The notes beneath the pieces are model-generated. The model had not been told where the DNA came from, did no database searches, and saw only the letters and a list, made by a program, of their open reading frames with translations. DNA of 64,000 nucleotides from a virus, in IMG/VR virus record IMGVR_UViG_3300042307_001176, positions 90,412 to 154,411 of that record; one strand, written 5' to 3'. This document shows positions 19,945 through 31,000 of the stretch, piece after piece (within the stretch, counting starts at the first letter, position 1; every line of letters begins with the position of its first letter). Both the position numbers and the translations under genes were made by a program.

Positions 19945-21592
19945 ATGGAGAAATGTTGCTTCATACGGTAACAAAATCCAAAAATTAGAATTACCAGATA
20001 AATCTGGTCTAATCCAAGTAGTTGGTGAAAATGGTGTAGGTAAGTCCACAATATCCGATGTTATTACATTCGGGCTATATGGAAAGCTTGAAGGAAAGAA
20101 ACTTAAAGATATACCAAATAGATCTAATAAATGTGCTTGGATGAAGATAGAATTCGAGCAGGATGGAAAAATTTATGAAGTAGAGAGAGGATTAGAGCCT
20201 TCACTTTTTCAATTAACTATAGATGGTAATATTTACGATCAAGCTGGTAAAAATAATGTGCAAGATTTTTTAAGCGATGACATATTAAAAATACCTTATT
20301 ATGTTTTTAATAATACAATTTCGTTATCAATAAATGATTTCAAAAGCTTCCTTAAAATGAGCACAACAGATAAGAAATTGATTATTGATAAGATATTCGG
20401 ATTCTATATTCTCAATGAGATGAGAGACATTTTAAAAGAAGAATCAAAGACTATAAAATCATCAATTGATAGATTATCCGGTGAAATATTTGCTACTGGA
20501 AGATCTATAGCAGCATCACAAAAAGAACTAGAGGATTTACAACAAAAAATACTAGAAAATTCAGGGTCAGAAATAGAAAGTAATAAAGAGCAATTAGAAA
20601 ACTACAAAGAACTTTTAAAACTACACGGAGATAAACTAAAAGATTTTAGGTCTAAAGAAAATGAAGCAACTAGGAACGTAACAAAATCATACGAATTGTA
20701 TAGTGATCTTTCTTCTAAAATCAAAAATATAGATTCTAAAATGAATTTATATAATAATGAAAAATGCCCGACTTGCTCATCCGATTTATCTACAGAATTT
20801 CATAAAAATTTATTCGACGATCTTTCTGATACGAAGATTAAATTAACAGAAGATCTAGCTGATTTAAAAAAGAATTATGAGGATGCTAAGAAGGTTCAAA
20901 GTAATATTGCTACGATTAAGAATGACCTATTTACAAAAGGTGGTAAAATCGAAAGTGCAATTAGAACATTACAAGATAAAATTAAAACTCTCAAGACTTC
21001 AAAAAATAACGACCAGGTTAATTCGGTAAGGAAACTTTTAAATGGAGCTAATGAAGATCTTTCCGATTTTAGTCAAGAAAAGACTGTTTGGGAAGAAAGA
21101 CAGATTTGGATTAAGACTTTAGATGAAGTGCTTAGTGAGAAAGGGGTTAAACAATTAGCTATTAAGTCCATATTACCGTCTCTAAACAACGAAATACTAA
21201 ATACCTTATTATCCCTTCACTTACCTTACAAAGTCGTTTTTAACGAAGAATTTAATGCCCAGATATTCCACTTGGGAGAAGAGATATCAACACAGACATT
21301 ATCCACAGGAGAAATGAAGAAAGTGGATTTTGCAGTTCTTGTTGCTATAATAAAGCTAATGAAAATAAGATTCTCTTCAGTTAACATACTTTTCCTTGAT
21401 GAAATATTTAGTTCAGTAGATCCTGATGGAGTTCATAGTATATTAAACACATTAAGAAAATTAACGGACGATCTAAGCATGAGCATTTTTGTAATAAATC
21501 ATGCTCCAATGCCAACAGAAATATTTGATTATAAGATAGAAATATCAAAAAAGAATAATTTCTCAGATATTGCTTTCGATAAAATGGTGTAG
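19925..21592 (+). CDS. gp46: gp46-type recombination ATPase, SbcC/Rad50-like (555 aa)
   Basis: ABC/SMC-type ATPase: Walker A VGENGVGKST (about 37-46), a coiled-coil with zinc hook CPTC (about 281-284), the signature LSTGEMKKVDF (about 458) and Walker B ILFLDEIFSSVD (about 487-498). The length matches T4 gp46 (560). It forms the tethering complex with gp47. A late promoter-like element follows its stop, where the structural genes begin. Confidence 0.93.
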   Translation: MKIKKIEWRNVASYGNKIQKLELPDKSGLIQVVGENGVGKSTISDVITFGLYGKLEGKKLKDIPNRSNKCAWMKIEFEQDGKIYEVERGLEPSLFQLTIDGNIYDQAGKNNVQDFLSDDILKIPYYVFNNTISLSINDFKSFLKMSTTDKKLIIDKIFGFYILNEMRDILKEESKTIKSSIDRLSGEIFATGRSIAASQKELEDLQQKILENSGSEIESNKEQLENYKELLKLHGDKLKDFRSKENEATRNVTKSYELYSDLSSKIKNIDSKMNLYNNEKCPTCSSDLSTEFHKNLFDDLSDTKIKLTEDLADLKKNYEDAKKVQSNIATIKNDLFTKGGKIESAIRTLQDKIKTLKTSKNNDQVNSVRKLLNGANEDLSDFSQEKTVWEERQIWIKTLDEVLSEKGVKQLAIKSILPSLNNEILNTLLSLHLPYKVVFNEEFNAQIFHLGEEISTQTLSTGEMKKVDFAVLVAIIKLMKIRFSSVNILFLDEIFSSVDPDGVHSILNTLRKLTDDLSMSIFVINHAPMPTEIFDYKIEISKKNNFSDIAFDKMV

Positions 21593-21601
21593 GATATATA
21601 A
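21593..21601 (+). promoter_or_regulatory. late promoter-like element GATATATAA
   Basis: It ends 3 nt before the ATG at 21605, exactly at the switch from replication genes to virion genes. Confidence 0.6.
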
Positions 21602-21604
21602 ATC

Positions 21605-22024
21605 ATGGCAGATACATTTCCAGCAGGCACAGAATCTATAAGAAATTTAACACCCAAATTTAATTATTTTTTAGTAGTTAAAGAAGATTCTATTGCAGAC
21701 GATATTCCACAAAAAGAATATTTTGTTTATAGATTTAAAGTGGCACTTAGTGCTAGCGATGGAATTAGTGAATTAAAAAAATACTTTAAATTCATTCTAA
21801 ATTCCCAGGTTTTTGTTTGTAACGAACTTAGCGATGTTGAATATGCTACTGGAATTTTTTATCATCCATACTACAAGAATAGTAAAAAAGAACCTTTATC
21901 TTTCAGATTAAAAGAAATCCCTATTTATATGCAATCTGAAATAAGAGTTATTGATTTTAATAAGGATCTATACCAATACGGGAGTAAACCTATAATAAAG
22001 GATAATACATCTGTTATAATATAA
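21605..22024 (+). CDS. hypothetical virion-region protein (139 aa)
   Basis: Unrecognised. It starts MADTFPAGTESIRNLTPKFN and has beta-type segments (YFVYRFKVAL, QVFVCNEL), with no membrane helix. It follows a late promoter-like element and precedes the gp15-like gene by 9 nt, so it probably belongs to neck or tail assembly. Confidence 0.65.
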   Translation: MADTFPAGTESIRNLTPKFNYFLVVKEDSIADDIPQKEYFVYRFKVALSASDGISELKKYFKFILNSQVFVCNELSDVEYATGIFYHPYYKNSKKEPLSFRLKEIPIYMQSEIRVIDFNKDLYQYGSKPIIKDNTSVII

Positions 22025-22033
22025 TAATAAAAT

Positions 22034-22870
22034 ATGAATTTTTTAGAAAAATATAACACCGACGACGTATTCTTTAGAGGTATAATACTAGGTCTATTAA
22101 CTGAGTTAAATCAAATAATAACTTATGAACAAACTGATAATAACCAAGTAACCACTAAAATTTACATACCATTCTTTTATTCTATGGTAGGGGATGAACC
22201 ATTCCTACAAGACTTCTATCTTTCTTATGAAGACTGCAATGGTAAGCCAGCATTTGCTGAAGGAAATTATGATGTTATACCAAGAGGAATTATCGAAATA
22301 GGATCAACAAGAATTGACTCAGGATCGGCAACTACTAAATTTGTTAGAGGTTCTTATGTTAAGGAAGTCGAAAAAGAAGAGGGAAGTGAAATGGTTACTT
22401 TTTCTTCTTATTTTAATCCAATTCCATTAAGTATACAAATTACTGCAAAAATAAAAGTTGATACCACTCTTGATGCTTTTAAAGTCCAACAAAGTGTTCT
22501 TGAAATTCTTTATAAAAGGTTTATATACTATTTTTACTATAAAGGATTCAGAATACCAGTACAAGCGGTTCTCCCAGATGCACCACCAGATAAGCAGCCT
22601 AATAATTTCCAAATGTCTTATGGATCTCAAAGAGGAGAAGCAATAACCCTTTCTTTCTCTATGGAGCTAGAAACATATCTTCCTGATTTGGATTTAACTA
22701 CTGAAAGATTCAGAGGTAATTTAATGCAAGGAGGAATAAAATTAAATGCTGAATTTGGTACAGCTCCTGCAGATAATAGCCAAATAATATCAGGATTAGG
22801 AGTTTATGCTATTAATAGCGACATAAAAGGGGAAACGGGTGCAACAGGATCTGGTCCAGCTAATCCTTAA
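22034..22870 (+). CDS. gp15: tail completion / sheath terminator protein, gp15-like (278 aa)
   Basis: The order of segments follows T4 gp15: FFRGIILGLLTELNQII at the start, TTKIYIPFFYS, then FNPIPLSIQITAKIKVDTTLDAF (positions about 132-154, like gp15 YNPSPIKMIYELSIFTR), GFRIPVQAVLP, and ITLSFSMELETYLP. The length is close to T4 gp15 (272). gp15 caps the tail tube and sheath and joins the tail to the neck. The C-terminus has a short collagen-like GETGATG tail. Its last bases overlap the minus-strand gene. Confidence 0.7.
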   Translation: MNFLEKYNTDDVFFRGIILGLLTELNQIITYEQTDNNQVTTKIYIPFFYSMVGDEPFLQDFYLSYEDCNGKPAFAEGNYDVIPRGIIEIGSTRIDSGSATTKFVRGSYVKEVEKEEGSEMVTFSSYFNPIPLSIQITAKIKVDTTLDAFKVQQSVLEILYKRFIYYFYYKGFRIPVQAVLPDAPPDKQPNNFQMSYGSQRGEAITLSFSMELETYLPDLDLTTERFRGNLMQGGIKLNAEFGTAPADNSQIISGLGVYAINSDIKGETGATGSGPANP

Positions 22871-23178
22871 GAATTTAAAGGCTGATCATCTTTTACTTCT
22901 TCTTCTTCTTTTACTTCTTCTAGATCAGTAACTCCAGAATCTTTAGATTTTCTATAACCTAAAAGAGTTGCACCTATTGATATAAGAATAATAGATTGAG
23001 TTAGTATATCTGCACTTTTATCTAAAAACATTTTATCGATACAGCCAAGTAAGAAACAAATACCCCCAATAAAAACTATATATAGACCCGATGTGCCACT
23101 CCCAGAAGTTTTTCCATCTGAGTTAGAAGTAAGTTGCGCGAAGCTAAACCTCTCCATAGTTGCTCTGAATTTTTTCAT
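22867..23178 (-). CDS. small membrane protein (103 aa)
   Basis: Minus-strand gene starting MKKFRATMERFSFAQL; the longer reading upstream lies in promoter DNA. Two transmembrane segments are visible (YIVFIGGICFLLGCID and ILTQSIILISIGATLLG), followed by an acidic tail (EEVKEEEEVKDD). The short N-terminus resembles the other putative targeting leaders but lacks the [IL]-x-E site. The function is unknown. Confidence 0.6.
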   Translation of the reverse strand: MKKFRATMERFSFAQLTSNSDGKTSGSGTSGLYIVFIGGICFLLGCIDKMFLDKSADILTQSIILISIGATLLGYRKSKDSGVTDLEEVKEEEEVKDDQPLNS

Positions 23179-23190
23179 ATTGTTTTTTCT

Positions 23191-23200
23191 GATATATATT
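23191..23200. promoter_or_regulatory. divergent late promoter-like element GATATATATT
   Basis: On the plus strand GATATATAT lies 17 nt before the ATG at 23217. The near-palindrome TATATATA could also serve the minus-strand gene starting at 23178. Confidence 0.5.
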
Positions 23201-23216
23201 ACAAACAGTAGCCAAA

Positions 23217-25406
23217 ATGGCAGAGACACTAATAGATTTTACTTCAATAGGAAATTACAGAATAATTTCTTGGAGCCAGCCATGGAAAAATGTTCAATCA
23301 TTTAATGGGTGGATAATTGATACAACAGGAGAAGATCCTCCACACATTTTTTTATATCTAGAATATAGATGGAGTATTAACGGGTCTAATTGGTCTTTAT
23401 GGAGTCAATTGACAGAAGCATCAGTTCAGGCATTATCTATATCACCCGATAATCCATTATGGTTAGAGGCGAGAATGACTGCTACGTCGGATGAAAATTC
23501 TAGTCCTTATTACCCGCCAGGAACACCTTTAAGCCCACCAATAGAATTATTAGACTTCGAATTTGATTTGACATATGTAACAGTAGATCCTAGAGATTTA
23601 ATGGGAAATCCGCCTGCACCTATGTGTAGTAAAGAATTAACAAATTATCCCATAGTATTTTCAGATTGTAATTATACATTTAGACCATATGATATCAATA
23701 GGGCTATAAATCTATATCAGGATTTAAGCAAGATCGTAAATAATGTTTTTGGACACGAGGTTGTTTATTATTCAGTACAGCCACAAGGTAGAGGTAAAGA
23801 TGTTGTATTAAAAGAGTATACATTATTTGATGTAGTAGAAGAAAAATGTGTGAAGGTAATGGTACCCAATAATACATTCCCTGATGCAGCTTTAACTTTC
23901 GATACCTACGGATTAAACTTTAATCAACCATTTGAAATCCATATTGATAGAAAATATTTTGAAAGCATATTTGGAAAAGCATCACAGCCAAGAAAAAGAG
24001 ATATCATTTTCTTTCCCTTAACTAATAGAATTTATCAAATAGATTCAATGTATGTGTTTAGGGATATAAATAATTATCCTGTATATTTTAAGATTCAGTT
24101 AGTTAAATATGAGATTAAGAAAAACACATCTTTTGTCAATCCTGCTGCAGAAACTGAATTATTAGATTACACGGTAAACACCCAAAAATTATTTGGAGAG
24201 GAAATAGAAAACCAAGAGATTGAATTAACCAAACCCCAACAATATGCAGTGACGTCGCAAAGAAGATTGGAAGATCCTATAAGATCATATATTAGCAAAG
24301 AACTTCCTATAATAGAATATGATCTAAATAATAACTGGACGATAGTTTTTAATAATTATTATGATTTAGATAAATTATTTATTGACTCACAAAATGCAGT
24401 AGATCCTGCATCTCCTGCATTATTAGATTTTGAAAGAGATGCTGTTAGATGGAAATCTGATCCAGTTTTAACAGCTACAGACGAAAGATCATTTATGTGC
24501 TGGTTTAGAACAAGAAATTTCTTAGATAGAAGTAGATTAGTTCCTAAGCCCGCTCCTAAATTGTCAATAACTATTGATACAATAGGAACAAATGAAATAA
24601 CTTACACAACTTATCCAATACCACATAAATTAAGTCTTGGAGAAAATCCTAATGGATTTATATCAATACTCGGGGATGGAATAAGATCTGGCGGATTTGA
24701 AATACTAGAAATAGTCGATCAATTCAGATTTAAAATAAAAGATGATGGAGCAGCAGCACCAGGTACTACTGCAGGATGGAAAGCTCAAAAAGCTCAAACA
24801 AGAATTCTATTCGATGGATATTACGGGGGACAAGGATTACGTATAGATTTCATATGGAGCGGATCAAATGCAGTCGCTAGTCCAACAGATAATAATTATA
24901 TAGAAACAGGAAGTTTTAGAATAAAGATAAATAACTTAGAAGTATACTCTCCGTTTGGGGCTGGAATAGCTAGTACCATAGGACAATTTATACCTTCTGT
25001 AGATGATTGGTACGGATTTGTTTTTAATTTTTCTAACATATTCAGACAATATTCACTAAAGGTTTGGCAATTGACTTATGATCCTGATAATCCGCTAGCT
25101 CAAACTTCGGATTTGAGTCTAATACATTCAACGGATGGAGTTACTTCACAGGCTTATACTTTTAATATTACGCCTGTAATTGATAATAATTATGATAGTC
25201 CATTTTACGGAACTAATAATTATTCATATAAAACTAGTTCTTGTCCACTTTGGGCAACTAACTATAGATTTTTTAAACATATGGTAGAAGAGGAAAAACA
25301 GTCAACAATGCTAAATCAGAATATAATAGGAGATGCGCATCTTGCTATTATAATAGATAATGCTAAACCTATATTAAAACTTCCTAAGGTCGCCAGAAAC
25401 AGATAA
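23217..25406 (+). CDS. gp14: neck protein, gp14-like, with C-terminal lectin-like domain (729 aa)
   Basis: Residues about 120-330 resemble T4 gp14: a VVYYSVQPQGRGKDVV segment, then GLNFNQPFEIHIDRKYFESIF, and KRDIIFFPLTNRIYQIDSMY (like gp14 EGDLIYFPMDNSLFEI). Residues 1-110 carry a separate beta domain (ISWSQPWKNVQSFNGW), and about 380-690 look like a LamG/concanavalin-like fold (GYYGGQGLRIDFIW, WYGFVFNFSNIFRQYSLKVW). At 729 residues it is almost three times T4 gp14 (256). It would join head and tail and perhaps bear a glycan-binding collar. The neck assignment is by pattern and gene order. Confidence 0.6.
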   Translation: MAETLIDFTSIGNYRIISWSQPWKNVQSFNGWIIDTTGEDPPHIFLYLEYRWSINGSNWSLWSQLTEASVQALSISPDNPLWLEARMTATSDENSSPYYPPGTPLSPPIELLDFEFDLTYVTVDPRDLMGNPPAPMCSKELTNYPIVFSDCNYTFRPYDINRAINLYQDLSKIVNNVFGHEVVYYSVQPQGRGKDVVLKEYTLFDVVEEKCVKVMVPNNTFPDAALTFDTYGLNFNQPFEIHIDRKYFESIFGKASQPRKRDIIFFPLTNRIYQIDSMYVFRDINNYPVYFKIQLVKYEIKKNTSFVNPAAETELLDYTVNTQKLFGEEIENQEIELTKPQQYAVTSQRRLEDPIRSYISKELPIIEYDLNNNWTIVFNNYYDLDKLFIDSQNAVDPASPALLDFERDAVRWKSDPVLTATDERSFMCWFRTRNFLDRSRLVPKPAPKLSITIDTIGTNEITYTTYPIPHKLSLGENPNGFISILGDGIRSGGFEILEIVDQFRFKIKDDGAAAPGTTAGWKAQKAQTRILFDGYYGGQGLRIDFIWSGSNAVASPTDNNYIETGSFRIKINNLEVYSPFGAGIASTIGQFIPSVDDWYGFVFNFSNIFRQYSLKVWQLTYDPDNPLAQTSDLSLIHSTDGVTSQAYTFNITPVIDNNYDSPFYGTNNYSYKTSSCPLWATNYRFFKHMVEEEKQSTMLNQNIIGDAHLAIIIDNAKPILKLPKVARNR

Positions 25407-25409
25407 TTT

Positions 25410-26180
25410 ATGCCAAGAAGAAAACCAAAAATACCGAATCTTTCAAAAGAGGCAGAGCTTAATCTTAAAGATAAGCTTGATGGAATTGTTTTAGCAGATG
25501 AAATGCTAGCAGGACTAAGTACACCGGATATCCCGGCAATGAAGCCTCAGAGATTCATAAATGTAGATTCAGTAAAGAATGAGGTAGAAACAGAAGCTAG
25601 AGCTATACTAGATTCATTATCTAGATTCTATGCCGATTTAGAAGATATTCCAGAAGACAGTTATTTAAAACACAAACAGAAAATAGATGCTCTTAATATA
25701 TCAACTATGGCATTTCAGATAAGAACTGCACAGCATGCTATATCGAAGCTTGTAGAAGAAATAGATTCAGGAAGAATGGAGCCTAGGCTTTTTGAGGTTC
25801 TAGCACAGCTTCAAAATCAGATCATGCAAATGCCTAAAAATTTCTCTAACTACATGTCACAAATGGAGAAAAATTACAAACAGCTTAAAAATGAATCAGA
25901 AGAGATTAAAAGAGGCGGTAATATCCAATTAGATGAACACGGAAATGTTATACAAACTGACGAAAATATGGATCTTTTAAAAGTAAGAGGTACTAAAAGT
26001 TTAATGGAAAATTTACAATCTGTAATAAAATCTGGTAATCTTGTTAAAGACGCAGAAATAGTACCGCCTAACGATGATCTAATAAATCCACGAACAAAAT
26101 TCGGAACAGGATCAGGCGATTTATCTTTAGGCGGAGATGATGATATTGACTTTGTAATAGAAGATGATATTTTCGAATAA
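25410..26180 (+). CDS. gp16: small terminase subunit, gp16-like (256 aa)
   Basis: It lies directly before the large terminase. The central helical part (ALNISTMAFQIRTAQHAI, then RLFEVLAQLQNQIMQMPKNF) follows the T4 gp16 helix pattern (FQQQMLMDAAKIF, HMEVFATLMGQMTTTN). The ends are charged and flexible. It recognises concatemeric DNA and activates gp17. It is longer than T4 gp16 (164) because of the N-terminal extension. Confidence 0.65.
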   Translation: MPRRKPKIPNLSKEAELNLKDKLDGIVLADEMLAGLSTPDIPAMKPQRFINVDSVKNEVETEARAILDSLSRFYADLEDIPEDSYLKHKQKIDALNISTMAFQIRTAQHAISKLVEEIDSGRMEPRLFEVLAQLQNQIMQMPKNFSNYMSQMEKNYKQLKNESEEIKRGGNIQLDEHGNVIQTDENMDLLKVRGTKSLMENLQSVIKSGNLVKDAEIVPPNDDLINPRTKFGTGSGDLSLGGDDDIDFVIEDDIFE

Positions 26181-26190
26181 TTAATTTATT

Positions 26191-27996
26191 ATGGCACTTA
26201 AAGAAGATAAAATAGGTAATTTTTGGTCGACTGAAAAAGTTGATCAATTAAACTATAATGCAGAAGAAAATGGTATAGACTATAAAGATGTTGATAATCC
26301 TTATCATGAGAATGATCCAGAATTAAGAAAGGGACAAATTCTATTCGAATACACTGAATGGGAATTAGAGGAGATGAGAAAATGTGCAGAGAATGTTGTT
26401 TATTTTGCAAATAAGTATTGTAAAGTAATGACAGATGATGGTATACAGAAGATAAATCTTAGGGATTACCAGATACAGATCCTAGATCAATATCAAACTC
26501 ACAGAAAAAATATATTCGTTTCTCCAAGACAATCAGGTAAAACTATAACTTCCTCCATATTTCTTTTATGGTATTTACTTTTTAATTTTGAAAAGAATGC
26601 TATGATTATGGCAAACATTGGAGATACTGCTGCGGAATTAATGGATAAGATCAAAGTTATTATGAAAGGACTTCCTTTCTTCTTAAAGCCAGGTCTAATC
26701 GTCTATAATGTAATGACCATGAAGTTTGATAACGGATGTAGAATAATGGCTAAGACGACAACTAAAACATCGTCTATCGGTTACACAATTCATATGTTAT
26801 ACATGGATGAGTTCGCACACATTAACCCTAACTTTATCAATCAGTTCTTTAAATCAGTTTACCCTACTATATCTTCTTCACAGATAGCCAGAGTTATTAT
26901 AACTTCCACTCCTAACGGAATGAATAAATTCTGGGAACTTTATAAAGGAGCAATAGAAGGGGAGAATGAATTTAATCCAATCAGAGTTGAATGGTGGCAA
27001 ATTCCAAATAGGGATGAGGAATGGAAAAGGAAAGAAATTGCAGCATTAGGGTCTGAGGAGGATTTTAATCAAGAATATGGCTGCCAATTCCTTTCATCAT
27101 CAAGACTTCTATTGGATTCTTACACATTAAAAAGATTAAAAAATAGTGAAGAACAATTCATTTTTCACGAACTCTCCCCGTTCGAAAATAGTCCAATAGA
27201 TTATTCTAGCCTTATATGGCATCCTAAATTCGATCCCACATCAATTTTTGAAAAGGATGGTCAAAGATTTTATGTTTCAATAGATACAGCAAGTGGTGGA
27301 GGAGGAGATTATTCAGTAGCAAATATATTTAAGGTTGCTCCTATGCCATCTAATGTCATTAAGAATAAAAAATTCTTTGAGGATGAGAGCGATTTCTTCT
27401 GTCTTTTACAAGTTGGTATTTTTAGATCTAACACAATAGAGATAGACGAATTTAAAGCTTTGTTAGAGATATTAATAGGAAGTATATTAGGTGTTGATAA
27501 TACAAGAATAGTTCTAGAGCTTAATTATAAAGGGGAAATTCTAATGGATAAACTTTTAGATTGTGAAGAATTCTTTGACGAAATGTTTGTTTATACAAAA
27601 CATTCTGAAGCTTCGAATAGATTAAAGCCTGGAATTAAACTAACCGTTAAGAATAAAGAAAAATTCTGCTACGATTTAAAAATAAATACAAGATCTTCTA
27701 AAATAATTCCATGTAGTAAAAACGGAATACACGAATTAGCTAACTTTGGAATAAATCCAAATGGGAGTTTTTCTAGTCAAATAGGTAAAGATGATGAGGC
27801 AATGACACTGGTAAATATAAATTGTATATTTGATAACGGAGATTTTCAAGAGACAGTTTCTGACCTGTATGATATAATACCAGAAAAATTCAGAAAATTA
27901 ATGGAAGAAAGGTTAACTGAAAATGTAGAATCCATTCAAAACAAGACTAATGACCTTTCAAGTTATACTTTCTTAAACGGACTCCTTGATTCTTGA
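26191..27996 (+). CDS. gp17: large terminase subunit, gp17-like (601 aa)
   Basis: ATPase domain: Walker A SPRQSGKT (residues 111-118), Walker B MLYMDEFAH (about 202-210) and the coupling motif IITSTPNG (about 234). Nuclease domain: the RNase H-like VSIDTASGGGGDY (about 362) supplies the first acidic metal ligand. The length matches T4 gp17 (610). It cuts and pumps DNA into the prohead through the portal. Confidence 0.95.
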   Translation: MALKEDKIGNFWSTEKVDQLNYNAEENGIDYKDVDNPYHENDPELRKGQILFEYTEWELEEMRKCAENVVYFANKYCKVMTDDGIQKINLRDYQIQILDQYQTHRKNIFVSPRQSGKTITSSIFLLWYLLFNFEKNAMIMANIGDTAAELMDKIKVIMKGLPFFLKPGLIVYNVMTMKFDNGCRIMAKTTTKTSSIGYTIHMLYMDEFAHINPNFINQFFKSVYPTISSSQIARVIITSTPNGMNKFWELYKGAIEGENEFNPIRVEWWQIPNRDEEWKRKEIAALGSEEDFNQEYGCQFLSSSRLLLDSYTLKRLKNSEEQFIFHELSPFENSPIDYSSLIWHPKFDPTSIFEKDGQRFYVSIDTASGGGGDYSVANIFKVAPMPSNVIKNKKFFEDESDFFCLLQVGIFRSNTIEIDEFKALLEILIGSILGVDNTRIVLELNYKGEILMDKLLDCEEFFDEMFVYTKHSEASNRLKPGIKLTVKNKEKFCYDLKINTRSSKIIPCSKNGIHELANFGINPNGSFSSQIGKDDEAMTLVNINCIFDNGDFQETVSDLYDIIPEKFRKLMEERLTENVESIQNKTNDLSSYTFLNGLLDS

Positions 27997-28005
27997 GAGA
28001 CGAAT

Positions 28006-28057
28006 GATATATACATAGAAAAAGAAGTCTAAAGCAGTATACTTCTTCGATATATAA
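28006..28057 (+). promoter_or_regulatory. two late promoter-like elements flanking a hairpin
   Basis: GATATATAC (28006-28014) and GATATATAA (28049-28057) bracket a hairpin AAGAAGT/ACTTCTT (28022-28047). The second element ends 17 nt before the sheath ATG. A strong promoter is expected for the sheath. Confidence 0.55.
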
Positions 28058-28074
28058 AAAAATAAAAATTAAAG

Positions 28075-31000
28075 ATGGCCAAACAAGTTAAACTTGACTT
28101 ATCCCAATTCAAAGCATCGGGTGTTTACACATTAGAATTTGATGCTTCGGAAAATATTATCATTAATCCTCAGACGATTAGATTAGTAATAGGTTACTCT
28201 AATATTGGACCTTTCAATACTCCAGTATATTGTCCCGATATTACAACTTTCCAGTCAGTATTTGGGAGTACTGATAAAGCTTTAGAGAAAAAAGGATCAT
28301 TCTTTCATAGATCTGTTTTAACATGTTTAGGGAGTGGACCTGTATTTGCTTTAAATCTAAGATCACTTAACAATACCGTAGATACTAACGGAGATCCTGA
28401 TTACGCTGCTGGTGCTGACGTTGCTAGATATCGTGCTTTCTCTATGGATTCAGAAGAGCAAAATGGTGCTAATGCAACAGGAGCATATTCAGATCCTTTG
28501 ACAAATCAGGATAAATTAGTTTCTTCTTATTACAACAAAGAGAAATTCTGGTTCCCAGACACTAATTATTTCTTAGCAACTGAAGATTCTGCTGGTGCAC
28601 AACCAGATACAAGAAAATTATTCAGCCTTGTTAACTTAGGTCAAAATCCAGTAAGTATTATAGTAAGAAAATCTTTAGATTCTAGATTTCCTTTAAGAGG
28701 ATTTGATATTACAGCTAGAGAATATTTTGGAGCTGATAATGTACCTTCTTATATGAATCAATACGATTATCTTTCAGATTGGTTTATTGATGTAATCGTA
28801 ATTAGTGGAAATTGGACCGATTATCAAGCTTTAGCTAATGACCCAGTTTATAACACATATTTCACTTCTAAAGGATTTATTAAATCACAAATAGATAATT
28901 TCTTATCACAAAATGGAGTTAATACTTTATTAACTGTTACTGGTACTATTATTCCTAACTTTACAGACCAAAACGGTACTCTTAGATACATTCAGACATT
29001 AATTAACAACCAAACACCAACTACTGGTATATTCTGTGCAGTTAATGAAGAAGCTTTAGATGATTTATTAGTAAACTCTTCAGTTTTTGATCTAGTTGGT
29101 CATCACTTAGTTGATGAAACTACTCCTGATGCTGATATCACTTCAGTTCCTAGGAATTTAAATTTCTTATCTTATAGCCAAAATCTATTTGCAGATTACA
29201 CTTACGATAGAAATGTAGACGGTTCTACTACAGGTACAGAGATTTCTGATTCTGGAGTTTCTCCTTCTACTGGCTTTGATATATTACCAGAAACTGGTAC
29301 ATTATTAATAGATACTAACTACAATGTTATAGGAGACGCTGGAATACCTTTCACTGAATTTGATACATATTCTACTACTGCTAGAGATGGGGGATCTATT
29401 TATTTAGATACTAAATTTCAAAACCCAACTCTACACGATACACAAATTACAACTTTAACACAATTCTTAGATACTACGCCAGATTCACCTGCTGAAAGAT
29501 GGGTATTAGGTAAAGTTACATCTACCTTACCAACAGCTGGTTATTTAGGATTCTACGTTGGTGACTTAGTTAAGATTAAGGTAACTGAAGCTAAATTTAT
29601 TACTAATAACACTTTACCAACAGGTCTAAAACAACAGGTAAGAATCAGAATGAATCACCCTTTAGTTGGTTCTACTGCTTCTACAACATATGTTGAACCT
29701 TGGTACGAAACAAATAAAAGTACAGTGGATGCTTACCAGATTGGTACTCCAGATTACTTTGATAATGATGATGTTTTCTTCTCACCAGATATCCCAGTAG
29801 GTACAGATAGCTATTTAGCTTATGAAAACTCTCTTATGTACAGAGACTGGACTAAGGGAAATATTGGAGATGGTGATCAAGACTGGAAAGATGATACTGG
29901 ATCTCTTAAACAATACTTAAAATTTGAAGTAAATGTAGATAGAGACGGTTATAAAATCCTAGTCTGTAGAGCGTTTTCAGAGGATACCCTCACAACTCCT
30001 GAAGCAATTGAAGGATTTGGCGATACTTTTATTAGTTCTTTACCTACTGGTACTAATGCAGTTGGAACATACCAATTTAATATCGTTTCAACAACAGGTA
30101 ACATTAGTGATTATATTGATATTGTTACTCAATTACAGCCTAACGTTATTGAATTAACTACAGCAATTGCTAATTCTTCAGGAATTAAAGTGGGAGATCT
30201 ATTAGTTTCTACTGACACTCAAATTTACGATAATCCATTAACTGAGAATCTTCAGTCAAGATTAACTAGAGTACTTGAGGTTAAAACAGTATCTTCTGCT
30301 TCTTCCCCTGGTATTTACACAGTACAAGTTAAAACTGAAAGACCTATTAAATTGTATCCAGGTACAACAACAAGAGTTTTGAGCTTTAAAAATATACAAG
30401 AATTTGTTACATCTTTCAATTTCACTTATCTACCAGGAGCTCAGATTAAAGCTGCTTCTGTACCAAACGGAACAGATACAAGAATGAATGAGATCTTGGA
30501 CGTACTTTCTAATACAAACTTAGCAAGAACATTAGCTGATACTGACGTAATCACATTCAGATACATCGTAGATACATTCGACGGAGGTATTCAACCAAAC
30601 TGTAAATTCCAACTTACTAGACTTGCTAAAAACAGACAAAAATGTTTAGCAATTTGTAATGTGCCTTCAATGAAGAAATTCTCTGATTCTATTGATCCTA
30701 GATTTACTTCAGCACCTACAGCAACAGATCCAGCTCCAATTTTACAAGCTAGATATATTGCAGACGGAGGTAACTTAAGTTTGAATCCTTCATTCACGTT
30801 CTCTTTACCTGATGAAGACTTAGGAGCAAAATTCTCAGGATTCTTCTCTCCTTTCTTAACAATCAGAGAGAATGGTAAGAACTTAAACGTTCCACCATCA
30901 GCATACGTTTCTAACAACTTCATTCGTAAATTTATTACAGGTGAACCTTATTCAATCGTAGCTGGTCTTAAAAGAGGTATTATCTCTGCTGGTAACTTAG

